Positions 45,190 to 54,917 are shown, numbered from the stretch's first letter. The stretch: 64,000 nucleotides of DNA from Phycisphaerae bacterium (GCA_029260165.1 JAJDDT010000052.1:1-64000); one strand, 5' to 3'. Notes: generated by a model from the sequence alone, not told the origin. Made by a program: numbers and translations.

Positions 45190-46542
45190 TTATGTTGGTG
45201 ATTGGCCCAGACCGAATTCGTCGTGAATCGCGCGAACCGCGCCCGGACCATCATCGCTGCCAACGACGAGACACACGCTCAGTTCGCTCGATCCCTGCGC
45301 GATGGCGTCGATGTTGATGTTATTGGCTGACAACGCGCCGAAAATTCGAGCTGCCACCCCGACAGCACCGCGCATCCCCGATCCAACAGCGGCCACGACA
45401 GCCACATCCTCGTTCACCTCGATGCGCTTGGCTGCGTTGGTACGCAGAAGCTGTCCCTCCAGGGCTGCTCGAGCGCGCGGTAATTGCGAATCAGCCACAA
45501 CCAACGAAATGCCCGCCTCCGAGACCGTTTGCGAAATCATTTGAACGTTGACATCCACCTCCGCCAACGCTGCGAACACCCTGGCAGCCGTCCCGGGACG
45601 GCCGACCATCGCCGCCCCCGCCACGTTGATCAGCGACACGTTCTTGAGCAACAACACTGAGCGCATTGTTTGCGACGTCGGTGCGAAATCGGTGACCAGC
45701 GTGCCCGCACAATCGGTGTTGAACGAGCTGCGGACGCGAACCGGAATTTTGTGCTCCGCCGCAGGTTCCAACGCACGCGGGTGCATTGATTTGGCACCGA
45801 ACTGCCCCATTTCAATCGACTCGGCGAACGTGATTTGGTCAAGAAGGCGCGCATTGGATACGTTGCGCGGGTCTGCTGTCATCAACCCGTCCACATCGCT
45901 GCAAATCCATATCTCGTCTGCCTTGATGGCGGCACCGAGCAGGGTGGCTGTGTAATCCGATCCGCCCCGACCGATCGTGGAGGTCACACCATGTTGCGTT
46001 GCAGCCAGAAATCCCGTGACGACGATCCGCTCTTTCCTGGCAAGGAGCGGTTCGAGCGTTTCACGAATCTGGTACAGCGACAGGTTCATCAACGGTTCAG
46101 CTTCGCCGTAATTCTCGTCCGTGACGATACCCACTTCCTGCCCGGTCATCGCAACACCTTCGAGCGCAGCCGCGGTCAGAATGGCGGACAATTGCTCACC
46201 ATGCGAAACGACGGCGTCACGCGATCGCGGGGTCAGTTCCCCCACGGCCACAATCCCCGCAACGAGCGTTTCAAGATTGGTGAGCAGCGCGTCGATCTTC
46301 TCCGACGCGCCGAGTTCAATGGCGGCGGTTTCGTGACGCTTGCGGATTTCCGCGAACAACGTGTACTTGACCGAACGATTGCCCGCACCGGCTGCGTCCG
46401 CCAACTCGAGCAGCATGTCCGTCACACCACCCATCGCGGAGACGACCGTCACAACATCGTGTTGCTCCTGCTGAGCGCGTACAACACCCGCACAGCGGCG
46501 AATGCGCTCCGCATCCGCCACCGACGAACCACCGAATTTCAT
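45190..46542 (-). CDS. lysC: Aspartate kinase
   Basis: Aspartokinase makes aspartyl phosphate, the first step toward lysine, threonine and methionine. The 450-residue product starts MKFGGSSVADAERI (the KFGGSS nucleotide motif). It has the catalytic-domain signatures GRGGSDYTATLLGAAIKADEIWICSDVDG and two C-terminal ACT domains (VNVQMISQTVSEAGISLVVAD; NNINIDAIAQGSSELSVCLVV). These are the usual site of feedback inhibition by lysine or threonine. ATG 46542 is 8 nt after the hom stop. It is the last gene of the thrB-thrC-hom-lysC run. Confidence 0.96.
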   Translation of the reverse strand: MKFGGSSVADAERIRRCAGVVRAQQEQHDVVTVVSAMGGVTDMLLELADAAGAGNRSVKYTLFAEIRKRHETAAIELGASEKIDALLTNLETLVAGIVAVGELTPRSRDAVVSHGEQLSAILTAAALEGVAMTGQEVGIVTDENYGEAEPLMNLSLYQIRETLEPLLARKERIVVTGFLAATQHGVTSTIGRGGSDYTATLLGAAIKADEIWICSDVDGLMTADPRNVSNARLLDQITFAESIEMGQFGAKSMHPRALEPAAEHKIPVRVRSSFNTDCAGTLVTDFAPTSQTMRSVLLLKNVSLINVAGAAMVGRPGTAARVFAALAEVDVNVQMISQTVSEAGISLVVADSQLPRARAALEGQLLRTNAAKRIEVNEDVAVVAAVGSGMRGAVGVAARIFGALSANNINIDAIAQGSSELSVCLVVGSDDGPGAVRAIHDEFGLGQSPT

Positions 46543-46550
46543 GATGAATC

Positions 46551-47570
46551 TCAAGGTTGACCCCCGATCGCATTCCAAATGTCCAACAAATCCCGCATGA
46601 CCGACGTAGCCGTTTCAATTCCGCCCGCGCCGCGACCGATCAGCGTAACATCCGCACTCGCCTTCAACGTCAGCGTGATCGCGTTCAAACTGGATGGGAC
46701 GTCCAACGGATCACCCGCAGGCACCTCCTGAGGCGAAACCGACAGCGTCTCACCAATCTCACCAATCAGTTTCAGACGATGGCCTCGAGCGGCGGCTTGC
46801 TCGATTCGCTCACGCGGCAACCCACGGATACCCTCGACCCGGACGTCGTCAATCGTACAAGGCCTTCCCAAAACGTAGTTGGCGAGGATGACGACCTTGG
46901 AGGCTGCATCGATACCGTCAATATCGGCGCTCGGGTCCGTCTCGGCGTATCCGAGATCGATCGCCTCAGCCAGAACCGTATCGAAATCAAGCCCCTCCTC
47001 GTGCATTTTCCACAGAATGAAATTGGTCGTCCCGTTGAAAATACCACGAACGCTTTTCACCTTGTCACCCCGTGCACACTCCCGCGCCACGTTCAACACC
47101 GGCGTTCCACCGCCAACGGTCCCGCTGAAACGAAACTGCACGTTGTTGAAACTCGCGAGTTCCATCATGGCGGGCATGGCTGCCGCGAGCGGGGCTTTGT
47201 TCACGCTGATCGCATGTTTGCCCGTCCGAAACGCCGCCTTGAGATTCTCGATCGCACGGGCGGGTGCGGACATCTGACTCGGTGATGCCTCGACGACGAC
47301 ATCCGCGTCGCATTCGGCAATGAGCTGCGGGACGTTCGCATTTCGCACACCATGCCCCGCAACACCCGAAACCGAGCCGGTCGATTCCCTGGCAGCCTTG
47401 AGATCATCCACGATCAACCCGCGCTCCGACACAGCCGCACCTTTGGAATCGCACACGCCGATCAGTCGCGGCGACAGACCATGTTGGCTGTAGAGAATCG
47501 GTTGCTGTGACTCCAACAGCTCCACAAACGATCGTGCCACCACGCCAAAACCCACGACAAAAATTCGCAT
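46551..47570 (-). CDS. hom: Homoserine dehydrogenase
   Basis: This enzyme reduces aspartate semialdehyde to homoserine. The 339-residue protein has an N-terminal Rossmann fold (MRIFVVGFGVVARSFVELL) and the catalytic-domain signature (SGTVGGGTPVLNVARECARGDKVKSVRGIFNGTTNFILWKM...LGYAETDPSADIDGIDAASKVVILAN). There is no ACT domain at the C-terminus, so threonine feedback would have to act through aspartate kinase. The start overlaps the thrC stop (TGATG). Confidence 0.96.
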   Translation of the reverse strand: MRIFVVGFGVVARSFVELLESQQPILYSQHGLSPRLIGVCDSKGAAVSERGLIVDDLKAARESTGSVSGVAGHGVRNANVPQLIAECDADVVVEASPSQMSAPARAIENLKAAFRTGKHAISVNKAPLAAAMPAMMELASFNNVQFRFSGTVGGGTPVLNVARECARGDKVKSVRGIFNGTTNFILWKMHEEGLDFDTVLAEAIDLGYAETDPSADIDGIDAASKVVILANYVLGRPCTIDDVRVEGIRGLPRERIEQAAARGHRLKLIGEIGETLSVSPQEVPAGDPLDVPSSLNAITLTLKASADVTLIGRGAGGIETATSVMRDLLDIWNAIGGQP

Positions 47571-48757
47571 CAGAGTTTCAACGCCTCCCGCAACGACGAC
47601 ACGGTCGGTTTCACCTGAACAATGGGCGGTGCGACCCGAAGAACGGCGTCGGGGTCTTTCAATCCATGACCCGTCGTCACGCAAACGACCGTGCCCGCGT
47701 CGATACCGTGTTTTTTCAAATACGCGATGGGGGCAGCCGACGCGGGTTCGACGAACAGTCCTTCGCGTTGGGCAAGTTCACGCTGGGCAGCCAGAATTTC
47801 GTCATCACTGACCGTCGCAGCCAATCCCCCGGAGTCGCGTATCGCAGCCACCGCTTTTTGCCAATTAACGGGCGCGCCGATGCGAATCGCGGTCGCCACC
47901 GTCTCCGGGTTGGCGACGTAACAGTCCGACGCACCCTCGTTGACAACGTTGGCGATCGGAGCCGCCCCCTCCGCCTGCACACCAATCATCCGTGGCAGCT
48001 TCGTTGTAAACCCCGCCTCCTTGAATTCACGAAATCCCTTCCAGATGGCACTGATATTCCCCGCGTTGCCCATCGGCAGAACCAACGCATCCGGCGCATC
48101 GCCAAGGGCTTCGCAAACCTCAAACGCGAGCGTTTTCTGCCCTTCCAGCCGAAACGGGTTGATCGAGTTCAGCAGGTAAACGCTGCCGGTATCGGCGGAT
48201 AATTCCTGCACCACGCGCATGGCATCGTCGAAATTCCCCTCGACCTGCGCGATCTGCGCGATCTGCGCTCCGTGAACGACCGATTGCGCGATCTTTCCCA
48301 TCGCCACCTTGCCGCCCGGAACGAGCACGATCGCCTTCAACCCCGCCCGTCCCGCGTACGCAGCCAACGAAGCCGCCGTGTTTCCCGTCGACGCGCACGC
48401 GACCGCCACCGCGTTCATCTCGATCGCTTTGGTCACACCAACCGTCATCCCGCGATCCTTGAACGAACAGGTCGGATTCTCCCCTTCATTCTTAACGAAA
48501 AGCCGATCAATCCCGAACGCTTTTCCAAGCGTGGGGCAATCGTGGAATCCGGTACCACCCTCGTCCAGCGAAACGCGATGCTTCACATCGACCGGCAGGA
48601 ATGGCGCGTATCGCCAAACACCGCGTCCGGACAACTTCACCCCGGAAAGCGACGCAGCGTCAACCGCGATCTCCAAAACGCATTGACACCGCTCACAGGT
48701 GAAGATCACCTGATCCAGCGGGTACGTCGTATCACATTGGATGCAGCGCTGAATCAC
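47570..48757 (-). CDS. thrC: Threonine synthase
   Basis: This PLP enzyme converts O-phosphohomoserine to threonine. The 395-residue protein has a zinc-ribbon-like start (CIQCDTTYPLDQVIFTCERCQC). The PLP lysine lies in TCSFKDRGMTVG, with the family motifs CASTGNTAASLAAYAG and PMGNAGNISAIWKGF. The GTG start at 48757 is set by GGAGGAGG just upstream, which lies inside the end of thrB, and by the GTGA overlap with the thrB stop. Confidence 0.96.
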   Translation of the reverse strand: MIQRCIQCDTTYPLDQVIFTCERCQCVLEIAVDAASLSGVKLSGRGVWRYAPFLPVDVKHRVSLDEGGTGFHDCPTLGKAFGIDRLFVKNEGENPTCSFKDRGMTVGVTKAIEMNAVAVACASTGNTAASLAAYAGRAGLKAIVLVPGGKVAMGKIAQSVVHGAQIAQIAQVEGNFDDAMRVVQELSADTGSVYLLNSINPFRLEGQKTLAFEVCEALGDAPDALVLPMGNAGNISAIWKGFREFKEAGFTTKLPRMIGVQAEGAAPIANVVNEGASDCYVANPETVATAIRIGAPVNWQKAVAAIRDSGGLAATVSDDEILAAQRELAQREGLFVEPASAAPIAYLKKHGIDAGTVVCVTTGHGLKDPDAVLRVAPPIVQVKPTVSSLREALKL

Positions 48758-49686
48758 GCGTCCTCCTCCATCACACAAGCCGGCGGCCCAACAGACGCCA
48801 CACACACCTCGCTCTCCAAACCAGCCTTCTTGAATCCTCTTTTCATCGCCACCACAACATCCTCACCATCATCAACCACCACAGCCGCCACCGTTGGACC
48901 CGCCCCACTGATCGTCACCCCCAACGCACCAGCCTCCCTGGCCGACCGCGATACCTCGTCGAATCCCGGTATCAAACCCGCCCTTGCACGATCGACAAAC
49001 GAGCCTTCAATCGCCCGTCCCAACGCTTCCGCATCACCCGCCAAAAGCGCAGCCACGATCATGCCCGCCCGTGCGCACCCGGTCGCATAGACATTCAATC
49101 CAACCTCGGTCGGCAACGATTTCCGCGACATTTCCGTCGACACTTCCACGTCTGGTGTCGCGACGACAAAACGAATCCCCCGCGCAACCGGCAGCGAGAC
49201 CAGCCTCAGCCTATCGCTTTGGTCAACAATCGTGAACCCTCCGCAAACCGCAGCAGCCACGTTGTCCGCGTGGGCGGTTCCCGCAGCCGCCTTCTCCCCC
49301 TCAGCCGCGTATCCGACAAGCGCGGTCTGCGACAAATCCAGATCAAACAGGTCATTGGCAGCCACCACCCCCGCAGCCGCACTGGCCGCACTCGAACCCA
49401 ACCCACTCCCCGGGCGAATGCCCTTCTCGATCCGCATACGCACCGGTCGGTCAATCTTCTGATCGACCATCAGCGCCCGCACCGCCAACCCCGCCGTATT
49501 CCGCTCCCACTCCCCCGGAATGCCCTTCCCGCAATTCCCGACAACCTCGATATCTGAAAATCCGTCAGAAAACCCCAACGTCACCACGTCGCAGGCTGCG
49601 CCAAGACACAGCCCGAACGCGTCAAACCCATACCCCAGGTTCGCAATGGATGTGTACGCTTTGGCTCGCACGATCTTTTCGCCCAT
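48754..49686 (-). CDS. thrB: Homoserine kinase
   Basis: This GHMP-family kinase phosphorylates homoserine for threonine synthase. The 310-residue product has the GHMP motif GIRPGSGLGSSAASAAAGVVAAN, an N-terminal ANLGYGFDAFG and a C-terminal glycine-rich ALGVTISGAGPTVAAV. It is the first gene of the four-gene threonine operon, in which every junction overlaps or is within 8 nt, so the enzymes of the pathway are made together. Confidence 0.96.
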   Translation of the reverse strand: MGEKIVRAKAYTSIANLGYGFDAFGLCLGAACDVVTLGFSDGFSDIEVVGNCGKGIPGEWERNTAGLAVRALMVDQKIDRPVRMRIEKGIRPGSGLGSSAASAAAGVVAANDLFDLDLSQTALVGYAAEGEKAAAGTAHADNVAAAVCGGFTIVDQSDRLRLVSLPVARGIRFVVATPDVEVSTEMSRKSLPTEVGLNVYATGCARAGMIVAALLAGDAEALGRAIEGSFVDRARAGLIPGFDEVSRSAREAGALGVTISGAGPTVAAVVVDDGEDVVVAMKRGFKKAGLESEVCVASVGPPACVMEEDA

Positions 49687-49840
49687 CCCGCCATCCTAGC
49701 TTGGAAACGGGTGAATCAAAAGTGCAGACTCGCCCGACTTTGCTCCGATAACCGGGTCATGGCCGGCCCGGAATCAACGCCGAGACCTACGTTCGTCGAA
49801 CGGGCACAGGACCGATAATCAGTCAAACAAGGAGCAAGCG

Positions 49841-49930
49841 ATGCTTTTCGACACAATCTTCACCGACCTGGTGTTCCAGTTGCTCAACCTGTTTCTCAGC
49901 GTGATCCTTGGCGGTTTTCTACCTGCCTGA
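49841..49930 (+). CDS. 29-residue hydrophobic microprotein
   Basis: The ATG at 49841 is preceded by AAGGAG at an 8-nt spacing, one of the best ribosome-binding sites in the window. The product has 29 residues. It starts with Met-Leu-Phe-Asp and has a hydrophobic stretch (VFQLLNLFLSVILGGFL) that would span a membrane once, ending in Pro-Ala. It ends 5 nt before the stop of the convergent glutaredoxin-like gene. No homologue is known to me. It could be a membrane-acting regulator or toxin-like peptide, or an expressed leader; only its ribosome-binding site and hydrophobicity support it. Confidence 0.5.
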   Translation: MLFDTIFTDLVFQLLNLFLSVILGGFLPA

Positions 49931-49934
49931 CCTC

Positions 49935-50201
49935 TCAGGTATTCTCAATCCCCTGCGCAAGGACATCGAGGTGTTCCCGTAGCGCACGTTCGTTGACGCG
50001 ATGCCTGCAGAATTCAGAACCATTGACATACACGACGGGAATGTCGTGGCAGTAGAGATTGTACGCCTTCTCCTGACCCGGACTGGCAATATCCACCCGC
50101 TCGAGCGTAAATCCATATCGCGATTGCAGCTTCTTTAGGACGAACCACGCCGACTCACAAAGCCTGCATCCCGCCTTCGTGTAAAACGTGACACGCGTCA
50201 T
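49935..50201 (-). CDS. Glutaredoxin-like protein (DUF836 type)
   Basis: The 88-residue thioredoxin-fold protein has the redox motif CRLC (residues 12-15) in YTKAGCRLCESAW, and the cis-proline region DIPVVYVNG. It overlaps the dehydrogenase gene by 4 nt (ATGA), so the two are co-translated. A role in thiol reduction or in supporting the dehydrogenase is possible. Confidence 0.88.
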   Translation of the reverse strand: MTRVTFYTKAGCRLCESAWFVLKKLQSRYGFTLERVDIASPGQEKAYNLYCHDIPVVYVNGSEFCRHRVNERALREHLDVLAQGIENT

Positions 50202-51295
50202 CGTTTGGGATCGATCAGCGCTTTGACGACCCTGCCACTTGCCACCGCCGCCAACGCATCATTCGCCTGCGACAAGCCATAGCGGTCGAGCTTCATCGAC
50301 CCCCAAGGCCTGCTACGCACGGGGTCCATCATGATCTGTGCCCCGCGATAAAAATGCGAAAAATCCGAGCCCCAACAACCACGAACATCCAGGTGCTTTT
50401 TGTTGAGATCGACATGGGGATTGAACGCAACCTCGCCATGATCGGTGTATTGTCCGACGACGACTGTTCGCCCCGCGTCCCGCGTGCACCGCATCGCCTG
50501 CACAACCGCCACCGGCGCGCCGGTGGCTTCGATCGTCACGTCAGCGCCACGTCCGTTTGTATGTTGACGCACCCAATCCTCCCGGGCTGACTCATCGTGC
50601 GATTCGATGTTCAACGTCGCGTCGGCACCCATCGTCCGGGCGGTTTCAAGGCGATTTTCAGGCGCTCCGATGCACAACACGCGTAGTGCCCCAACCATTT
50701 TGGCAAAAACCACACACGCCAATCCCACCGGACCACTGCCGAGTACCAGGACTGTATCGCCGATCGCGATACCAGCCCGATCGACCGCGTGCAACGCCGT
50801 CGGCAGCGCGCAACCACCAGCCATGTACGTTTCAAAATCCACATCGCCAAGACGAATGCACAGGGTGCCGGGCTTGATGTAGATTTTCTCCGACCAGCCA
50901 CCGCAAAGTCCGTCTTCAAGGCCGTAAGTGATGCCGTAAACCTTACGATGCGGACAACGCGTGCTCGCCCTTGCGACAAGACATTGGTAACACGCGTTGC
51001 ACGTCTTGTGCACGTCGAGAAACGTGACGCGATCGCCCTCGGCGAATGGCTGGCCCTCAACGTCGAGCAGTGTGCCACGGATTCTGCCCAATCTGCCGAC
51101 CGAAACGTGTCCAGGAATCAAGGGGTAAGGCACACCGGCGAGCCGACCCTGCTGAAGGTAAATATCAGTCCCGCAAACCTCGGACAGCTCGACGTCCAGC
51201 AGCGCGGAATCAGGTTCGAGGTCCGGCTCGGGGACATCGCGGACCTCGACGTCAGCGTCGGGTCGTGGAATTATTGCAGTGCGAACGGTCGGCAT
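50198..51295 (-). CDS. Zinc-dependent alcohol/sorbitol-type dehydrogenase
   Basis: The 365-residue medium-chain dehydrogenase has the catalytic zinc region EVCGTDIYLQQGR and PGHVSVGRLG. The structural zinc cysteines are in TCNACYQCLVARASTRC and the NAD(P) site is VLVLGSGPVGLACVVFAK. In the catalytic loop the usual GHE(F/V) is GHV, an altered position next to the catalytic histidine that could change activity. The substrate is not identifiable. It is coupled to the downstream glutaredoxin-like gene. Confidence 0.9.
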   Translation of the reverse strand: MPTVRTAIIPRPDADVEVRDVPEPDLEPDSALLDVELSEVCGTDIYLQQGRLAGVPYPLIPGHVSVGRLGRIRGTLLDVEGQPFAEGDRVTFLDVHKTCNACYQCLVARASTRCPHRKVYGITYGLEDGLCGGWSEKIYIKPGTLCIRLGDVDFETYMAGGCALPTALHAVDRAGIAIGDTVLVLGSGPVGLACVVFAKMVGALRVLCIGAPENRLETARTMGADATLNIESHDESAREDWVRQHTNGRGADVTIEATGAPVAVVQAMRCTRDAGRTVVVGQYTDHGEVAFNPHVDLNKKHLDVRGCWGSDFSHFYRGAQIMMDPVRSRPWGSMKLDRYGLSQANDALAAVASGRVVKALIDPKR

Positions 51296-51356
51296 CGGGA
51301 AGCTTCCTAAACACGGATCGCGACGACCATCCTTCTACATGGCGATCCTCGGCGAC

Positions 51357-52094
51357 CTACCACTGCGCCTCTTCAAAAGCACCGAGCTTTGGCACCTTCT
51401 TGTGCGGACGGGACTTGATGATCGCGTTGGCCAGCGAAATGTCTGATTTTCGCGTGATTTTCAGATTCGTCGCGTCCGAAACCACGATCGACACCGGATG
51501 GCCTGCCAATTCGAACAATTGCGCATCGTCGGTGATATCTTCCGGTTTGGCGGGCGGATTCTCGTACAACTCGGCCATTAGCCTGCGATCAAACACCTGC
51601 GGCGTTTGCGCCTCATACAACCCCGCCCGGTCGATCGTCTTGTCAATAACCCTGGATTCCCCCACTTTTTTGATTGTCCCATGCAACGGTGAAGCCAGTA
51701 TGGCTGCCCCGGTTTTCGCCACCTCTGCGAAGACCGCGTCGATCATGTCCTGACTCACGCAGGGCCTGACCGCGTCATGGATTGCGACAAAATCCGCTTC
51801 GTCGGGAACTTCCTTCAGCCCAGCCGCGACGGAATCCATGCGAAACGCCCCACCTTCGACGAGTTTGACACCCATGAACGCGAGATTGGGAGCGTATTTG
51901 GACTTGATCTCGTCGAAATCGCGACCGGAAACCACGAGAATCGTCGCGCAGACGTCATCACGGTTCATGAAATGCTCGACGGATCGCAGGAAAATCGCCC
52001 TGCCATCGATCTTGGCGAGGGTCTTGTTTTCACCCCCGCCGAACCGCTCACCCTTGCCTGCGGCGGGAATGATGACCGCGAACCTGGCTGCCAT
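51357..52094 (-). CDS. ispD: 2-C-methyl-D-erythritol 4-phosphate cytidylyltransferase
   Basis: IspD adds CMP to MEP in the non-mevalonate isoprenoid pathway. The 245-residue protein has the nucleotide-binding start IIPAAGKGERFGGGENKTLAKIDG, and VAIHDAVRPCVS and YEAQTPQVF, both conserved in the family. It lies 33 nt downstream of the PIN-TRAM gene, an arrangement also seen in Gram-positive bacteria. Confidence 0.95.
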   Translation of the reverse strand: MAARFAVIIPAAGKGERFGGGENKTLAKIDGRAIFLRSVEHFMNRDDVCATILVVSGRDFDEIKSKYAPNLAFMGVKLVEGGAFRMDSVAAGLKEVPDEADFVAIHDAVRPCVSQDMIDAVFAEVAKTGAAILASPLHGTIKKVGESRVIDKTIDRAGLYEAQTPQVFDRRLMAELYENPPAKPEDITDDAQLFELAGHPVSIVVSDATNLKITRKSDISLANAIIKSRPHKKVPKLGAFEEAQW

Positions 52095-52127
52095 GGAAAC
52101 CTCTCCTGATCAAACGCGTTTGAATAC

Positions 52128-53396
52128 CTATGCCTTCGCTCCCGGAGTCGCCCCGGGCTTTCGCGCCTGCTGCACGCTCACACCGTCCGCCCGACCGAAA
52201 ATCATGCGCCCCGCCGACGTCTGCAACGAACTGGTGACCGCCACATCCACGGTTTGTCCGATGCGGGACTTGCCACCCTCCACGACGACCATCGTTCCAT
52301 CCTCAAGGTAGCCTATGCCCTGACCATCACCCTCGCCTGGTTTGATGATCCTGACCGCGACACCTTCACCCGGCAGCAACACCGGCTTTAGTGCGTTGGC
52401 GATGTCGTTGATGTTGATCACATCGACGCCACGCACCCGCGCCACCTGGTTCAGATTGTAGTCATTTGTCACAATCCGGCCATTGAGGTTCTTGGCGAGG
52501 TCCACGAGTCGTTCATCCACGGCGACCGGATCGCCAAGCTCGGATTTGACGTCGTGAACAACAATCTCCACGCCCTTGGTCGATTGCAGCTTGTTGAGGA
52601 CGTCCAAGCCCCGTCGCCCCCGGTTGCGTTTCAATTTGTCGGCGCTGTCTGCCACCATTTGCAATTCAGCCAGCACGAATCGCGGTACGATGAATTCAGA
52701 CTCGAATACCTTCGTTTGCGCCAAGTCAACAATTCGGCCATCGATAATCACCGACGTGTCGATCAGCAGCGGCCTGCCACCCTTTTGCTGCCTGGTAAAC
52801 TCGACATAGGGGACGACGAACCGGATGTCGTCCTTGGTCTGTACGATGAAACTGACCGTCAGGTAGCAGCACACCACGCCGATCATGAGCTTGATCGTGG
52901 AAACGAACGGATGGTCCTGATAGCCAATCTGGCGACTGCGAAGCTTGGTCACCGATTCGCGACGCGGCACACCGGTGACCGGATCCTCGACAATAATTTC
53001 CTCGTCAATCGGAACATCCGCGTAAACCGGACTGCGCAACTGGGGGAATGTCCGCGAGAGCGAATTGACCGCGAGATCAACGATCATGGACAAGCCAAAC
53101 GCGATCACCATACCCACGACCAATCCGAAAAACACGCCCGAGATGGCTTTGAGCGATTTTTGCGGAATGAAAATGTCCACCGCGATGAAAATCATCGCGA
53201 TCCCCAGACAACTGATGAGCAGCAGATCCGCGTACTGGGTAAACCAGAAAATCTTGCTGGCCTGCTCGTTTTCGCCGGCGATGAACGTGATGGCCACGAC
53301 CCCCAGCGCGAGGACGAACAAGGCTCTCAGAATGATTAACACAAATTCGGCTCCAAACCGGTGCGCGAAGACGCCATCGCCGTATGGTACGTCCAT
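52128..53396 (-). CDS. PIN-TRAM domain membrane protein (YacL-like)
   Basis: The 422-residue protein has four hydrophobic segments in its first 190 residues, a PIN nuclease-like domain (LLIDTSVIIDGRIVDLAQTKVF...ERLVDLAKNLNGRIVTNDYNLNQVA) and a C-terminal TRAM RNA-binding domain (VAVRIIKPGEGDGQGIGYLEDGTMVVVEGGKSRIGQTVDVAVTSSLQTSAGRMIF). The acidic residues of the PIN site are present. This matches YacL-type proteins. ATG 53396 is preferred; the frame extends to TTG 53417. It is likely in one transcript with ispD. Confidence 0.92.
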   Translation of the reverse strand: MDVPYGDGVFAHRFGAEFVLIILRALFVLALGVVAITFIAGENEQASKIFWFTQYADLLLISCLGIAMIFIAVDIFIPQKSLKAISGVFFGLVVGMVIAFGLSMIVDLAVNSLSRTFPQLRSPVYADVPIDEEIIVEDPVTGVPRRESVTKLRSRQIGYQDHPFVSTIKLMIGVVCCYLTVSFIVQTKDDIRFVVPYVEFTRQQKGGRPLLIDTSVIIDGRIVDLAQTKVFESEFIVPRFVLAELQMVADSADKLKRNRGRRGLDVLNKLQSTKGVEIVVHDVKSELGDPVAVDERLVDLAKNLNGRIVTNDYNLNQVARVRGVDVININDIANALKPVLLPGEGVAVRIIKPGEGDGQGIGYLEDGTMVVVEGGKSRIGQTVDVAVTSSLQTSAGRMIFGRADGVSVQQARKPGATPGAKA

Positions 53397-53473
53397 TGTC
53401 CCGGCAGGTGTCGGCAAATCCTCTTCTAAAGTATAACCGCGACATAACCGCGATCAATCAACCGGCAACCCGA

Positions 53474-54886
53474 ATGGTCCAATCAGACAGATCATCCACC
53501 CCCGCCCGCGAAGAGACCGTACCCAAACTGTCAATCGCCAACCGCGGCAGCGTGCGTAAAACCGTTTTCCTTTTGTCCATGCCGGTCCTCGGTGAGCAAC
53601 TTCTGAACACCACCGTCGGCCTGGCGGACGTCTTCCTGGCCGGCACCATCAGCGTCCACGCCACCTCCGCGATCGGGCTGGCTGCCTACGTTGGCTGGCT
53701 TATGTCGATGATTTTCATGCTGGCGGGCATCGGCGCGACCGCTTTGATCTCCCGAACAATCGGCGCGGGGAAACCTGACCAGGCCAACCATTTCGCCAAC
53801 CAGGCATTGGGATTGGCTGCGGGAATGGGCATCGCGGGCTGCGTTTTCATCTACGTTCTCGCACCCACCCTGGCGGAATTGCAATCGATGCGGGGCGACA
53901 CCTACCTTGTCGTTGTTCGCTATCTCCGCATCGACGCGGTCGGACATCTTTTTACAAGTTTCACGCTCGTCGGAGCTGCTTCCCTTCGCGGTGCAGCGGA
54001 CATGCGCACCCCACTGAAAATCCTCGCCGTCGTCAACATCGTCAACCTCATCGCGTCCTGTTCGCTTGTTTTCGGTTTCGGATTCATTCCGTCCATCGGG
54101 ATCGACGGCATCGTCGTTGGAACGGTGATCGGACGATTCGTCGGCGGCATCCTGATGATTCTGGTCCTCGCACGCGGTCGCAGCGGGCTGAGAATTCGAC
54201 TGGCGTGGATGCGACCCCAATGGTCCTCACTGCGACGAATCCTGAACATCGGCGGGCCGGCGGCGCTCGACGGGATCGTGATGTGGTCGGGACATTTCAT
54301 ATTTTTGATGATCATTGGACGTCTCAAACCCGAATCGCTTCGCGGCGTTTACTACGCGGCTCATATCATTGGAATCCGCATCGAGGCGTTGACCTATCTT
54401 CCCGCTGTCGCGTTCGGTGCGGCAGCAGCCACCATGGTCGGACAGGCGTTGGGTGCCGGAGACGCGGTCCGTGCACGGCGCGTCGGTCATGAGGCGGTGC
54501 TTCAATGTGGCCTGCTCGGACTGGGGTTGAGCTTCTTTTACTATTTCGGTGCCCACGACATCTACTGTTGGATGCAGAAAACCGACGACCTGGTGCGCAT
54601 CGCAGGACCGCCCGCACTGCGAATGGCTGCGTTTTTTCAAATTTTTCTCACGACGGCCATCATCTACATCAATGCGCTGCGTGGGGCAGGGGACACGCGC
54701 TATCCGCTTCTGATTACGCTGGTCAGCGTGTATGTGGTCCGGCTTCCGCTCGGATACCTGCTTGGTATCCACCTCGAACTCGGTCTCATGGGCGTGTGGA
54801 TCGGCATGTGCGGCGACATGGTCCTGCGCGGTATTCTCGCAACCGTACGGTTCACGCGTGGACGCTGGATCACCACCACGGTTTGA
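53474..54886 (+). CDS. MATE-family multidrug efflux transporter
   Basis: This 470-residue protein has twelve predicted membrane segments arranged as two similar halves, starting FLLSMPVLGEQLLNTTVGLADVFLAG and, in the second half, LNIGGPAALDGIVMWSGHFIFLMII. It fits the NorM/DinF type, with a Na+ or H+ antiport role inferred from family. ATG 53474 is chosen; the frame is open upstream but has no better start. It is divergent from the PIN-TRAM gene and convergent with the Arg/Ser-rich gene. Confidence 0.92.
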   Translation: MVQSDRSSTPAREETVPKLSIANRGSVRKTVFLLSMPVLGEQLLNTTVGLADVFLAGTISVHATSAIGLAAYVGWLMSMIFMLAGIGATALISRTIGAGKPDQANHFANQALGLAAGMGIAGCVFIYVLAPTLAELQSMRGDTYLVVVRYLRIDAVGHLFTSFTLVGAASLRGAADMRTPLKILAVVNIVNLIASCSLVFGFGFIPSIGIDGIVVGTVIGRFVGGILMILVLARGRSGLRIRLAWMRPQWSSLRRILNIGGPAALDGIVMWSGHFIFLMIIGRLKPESLRGVYYAAHIIGIRIEALTYLPAVAFGAAAATMVGQALGAGDAVRARRVGHEAVLQCGLLGLGLSFFYYFGAHDIYCWMQKTDDLVRIAGPPALRMAAFFQIFLTTAIIYINALRGAGDTRYPLLITLVSVYVVRLPLGYLLGIHLELGLMGVWIGMCGDMVLRGILATVRFTRGRWITTTV

Positions 54887-54917
54887 CCCATCCGAAACGC
54901 AATGACGACACCGGCGG

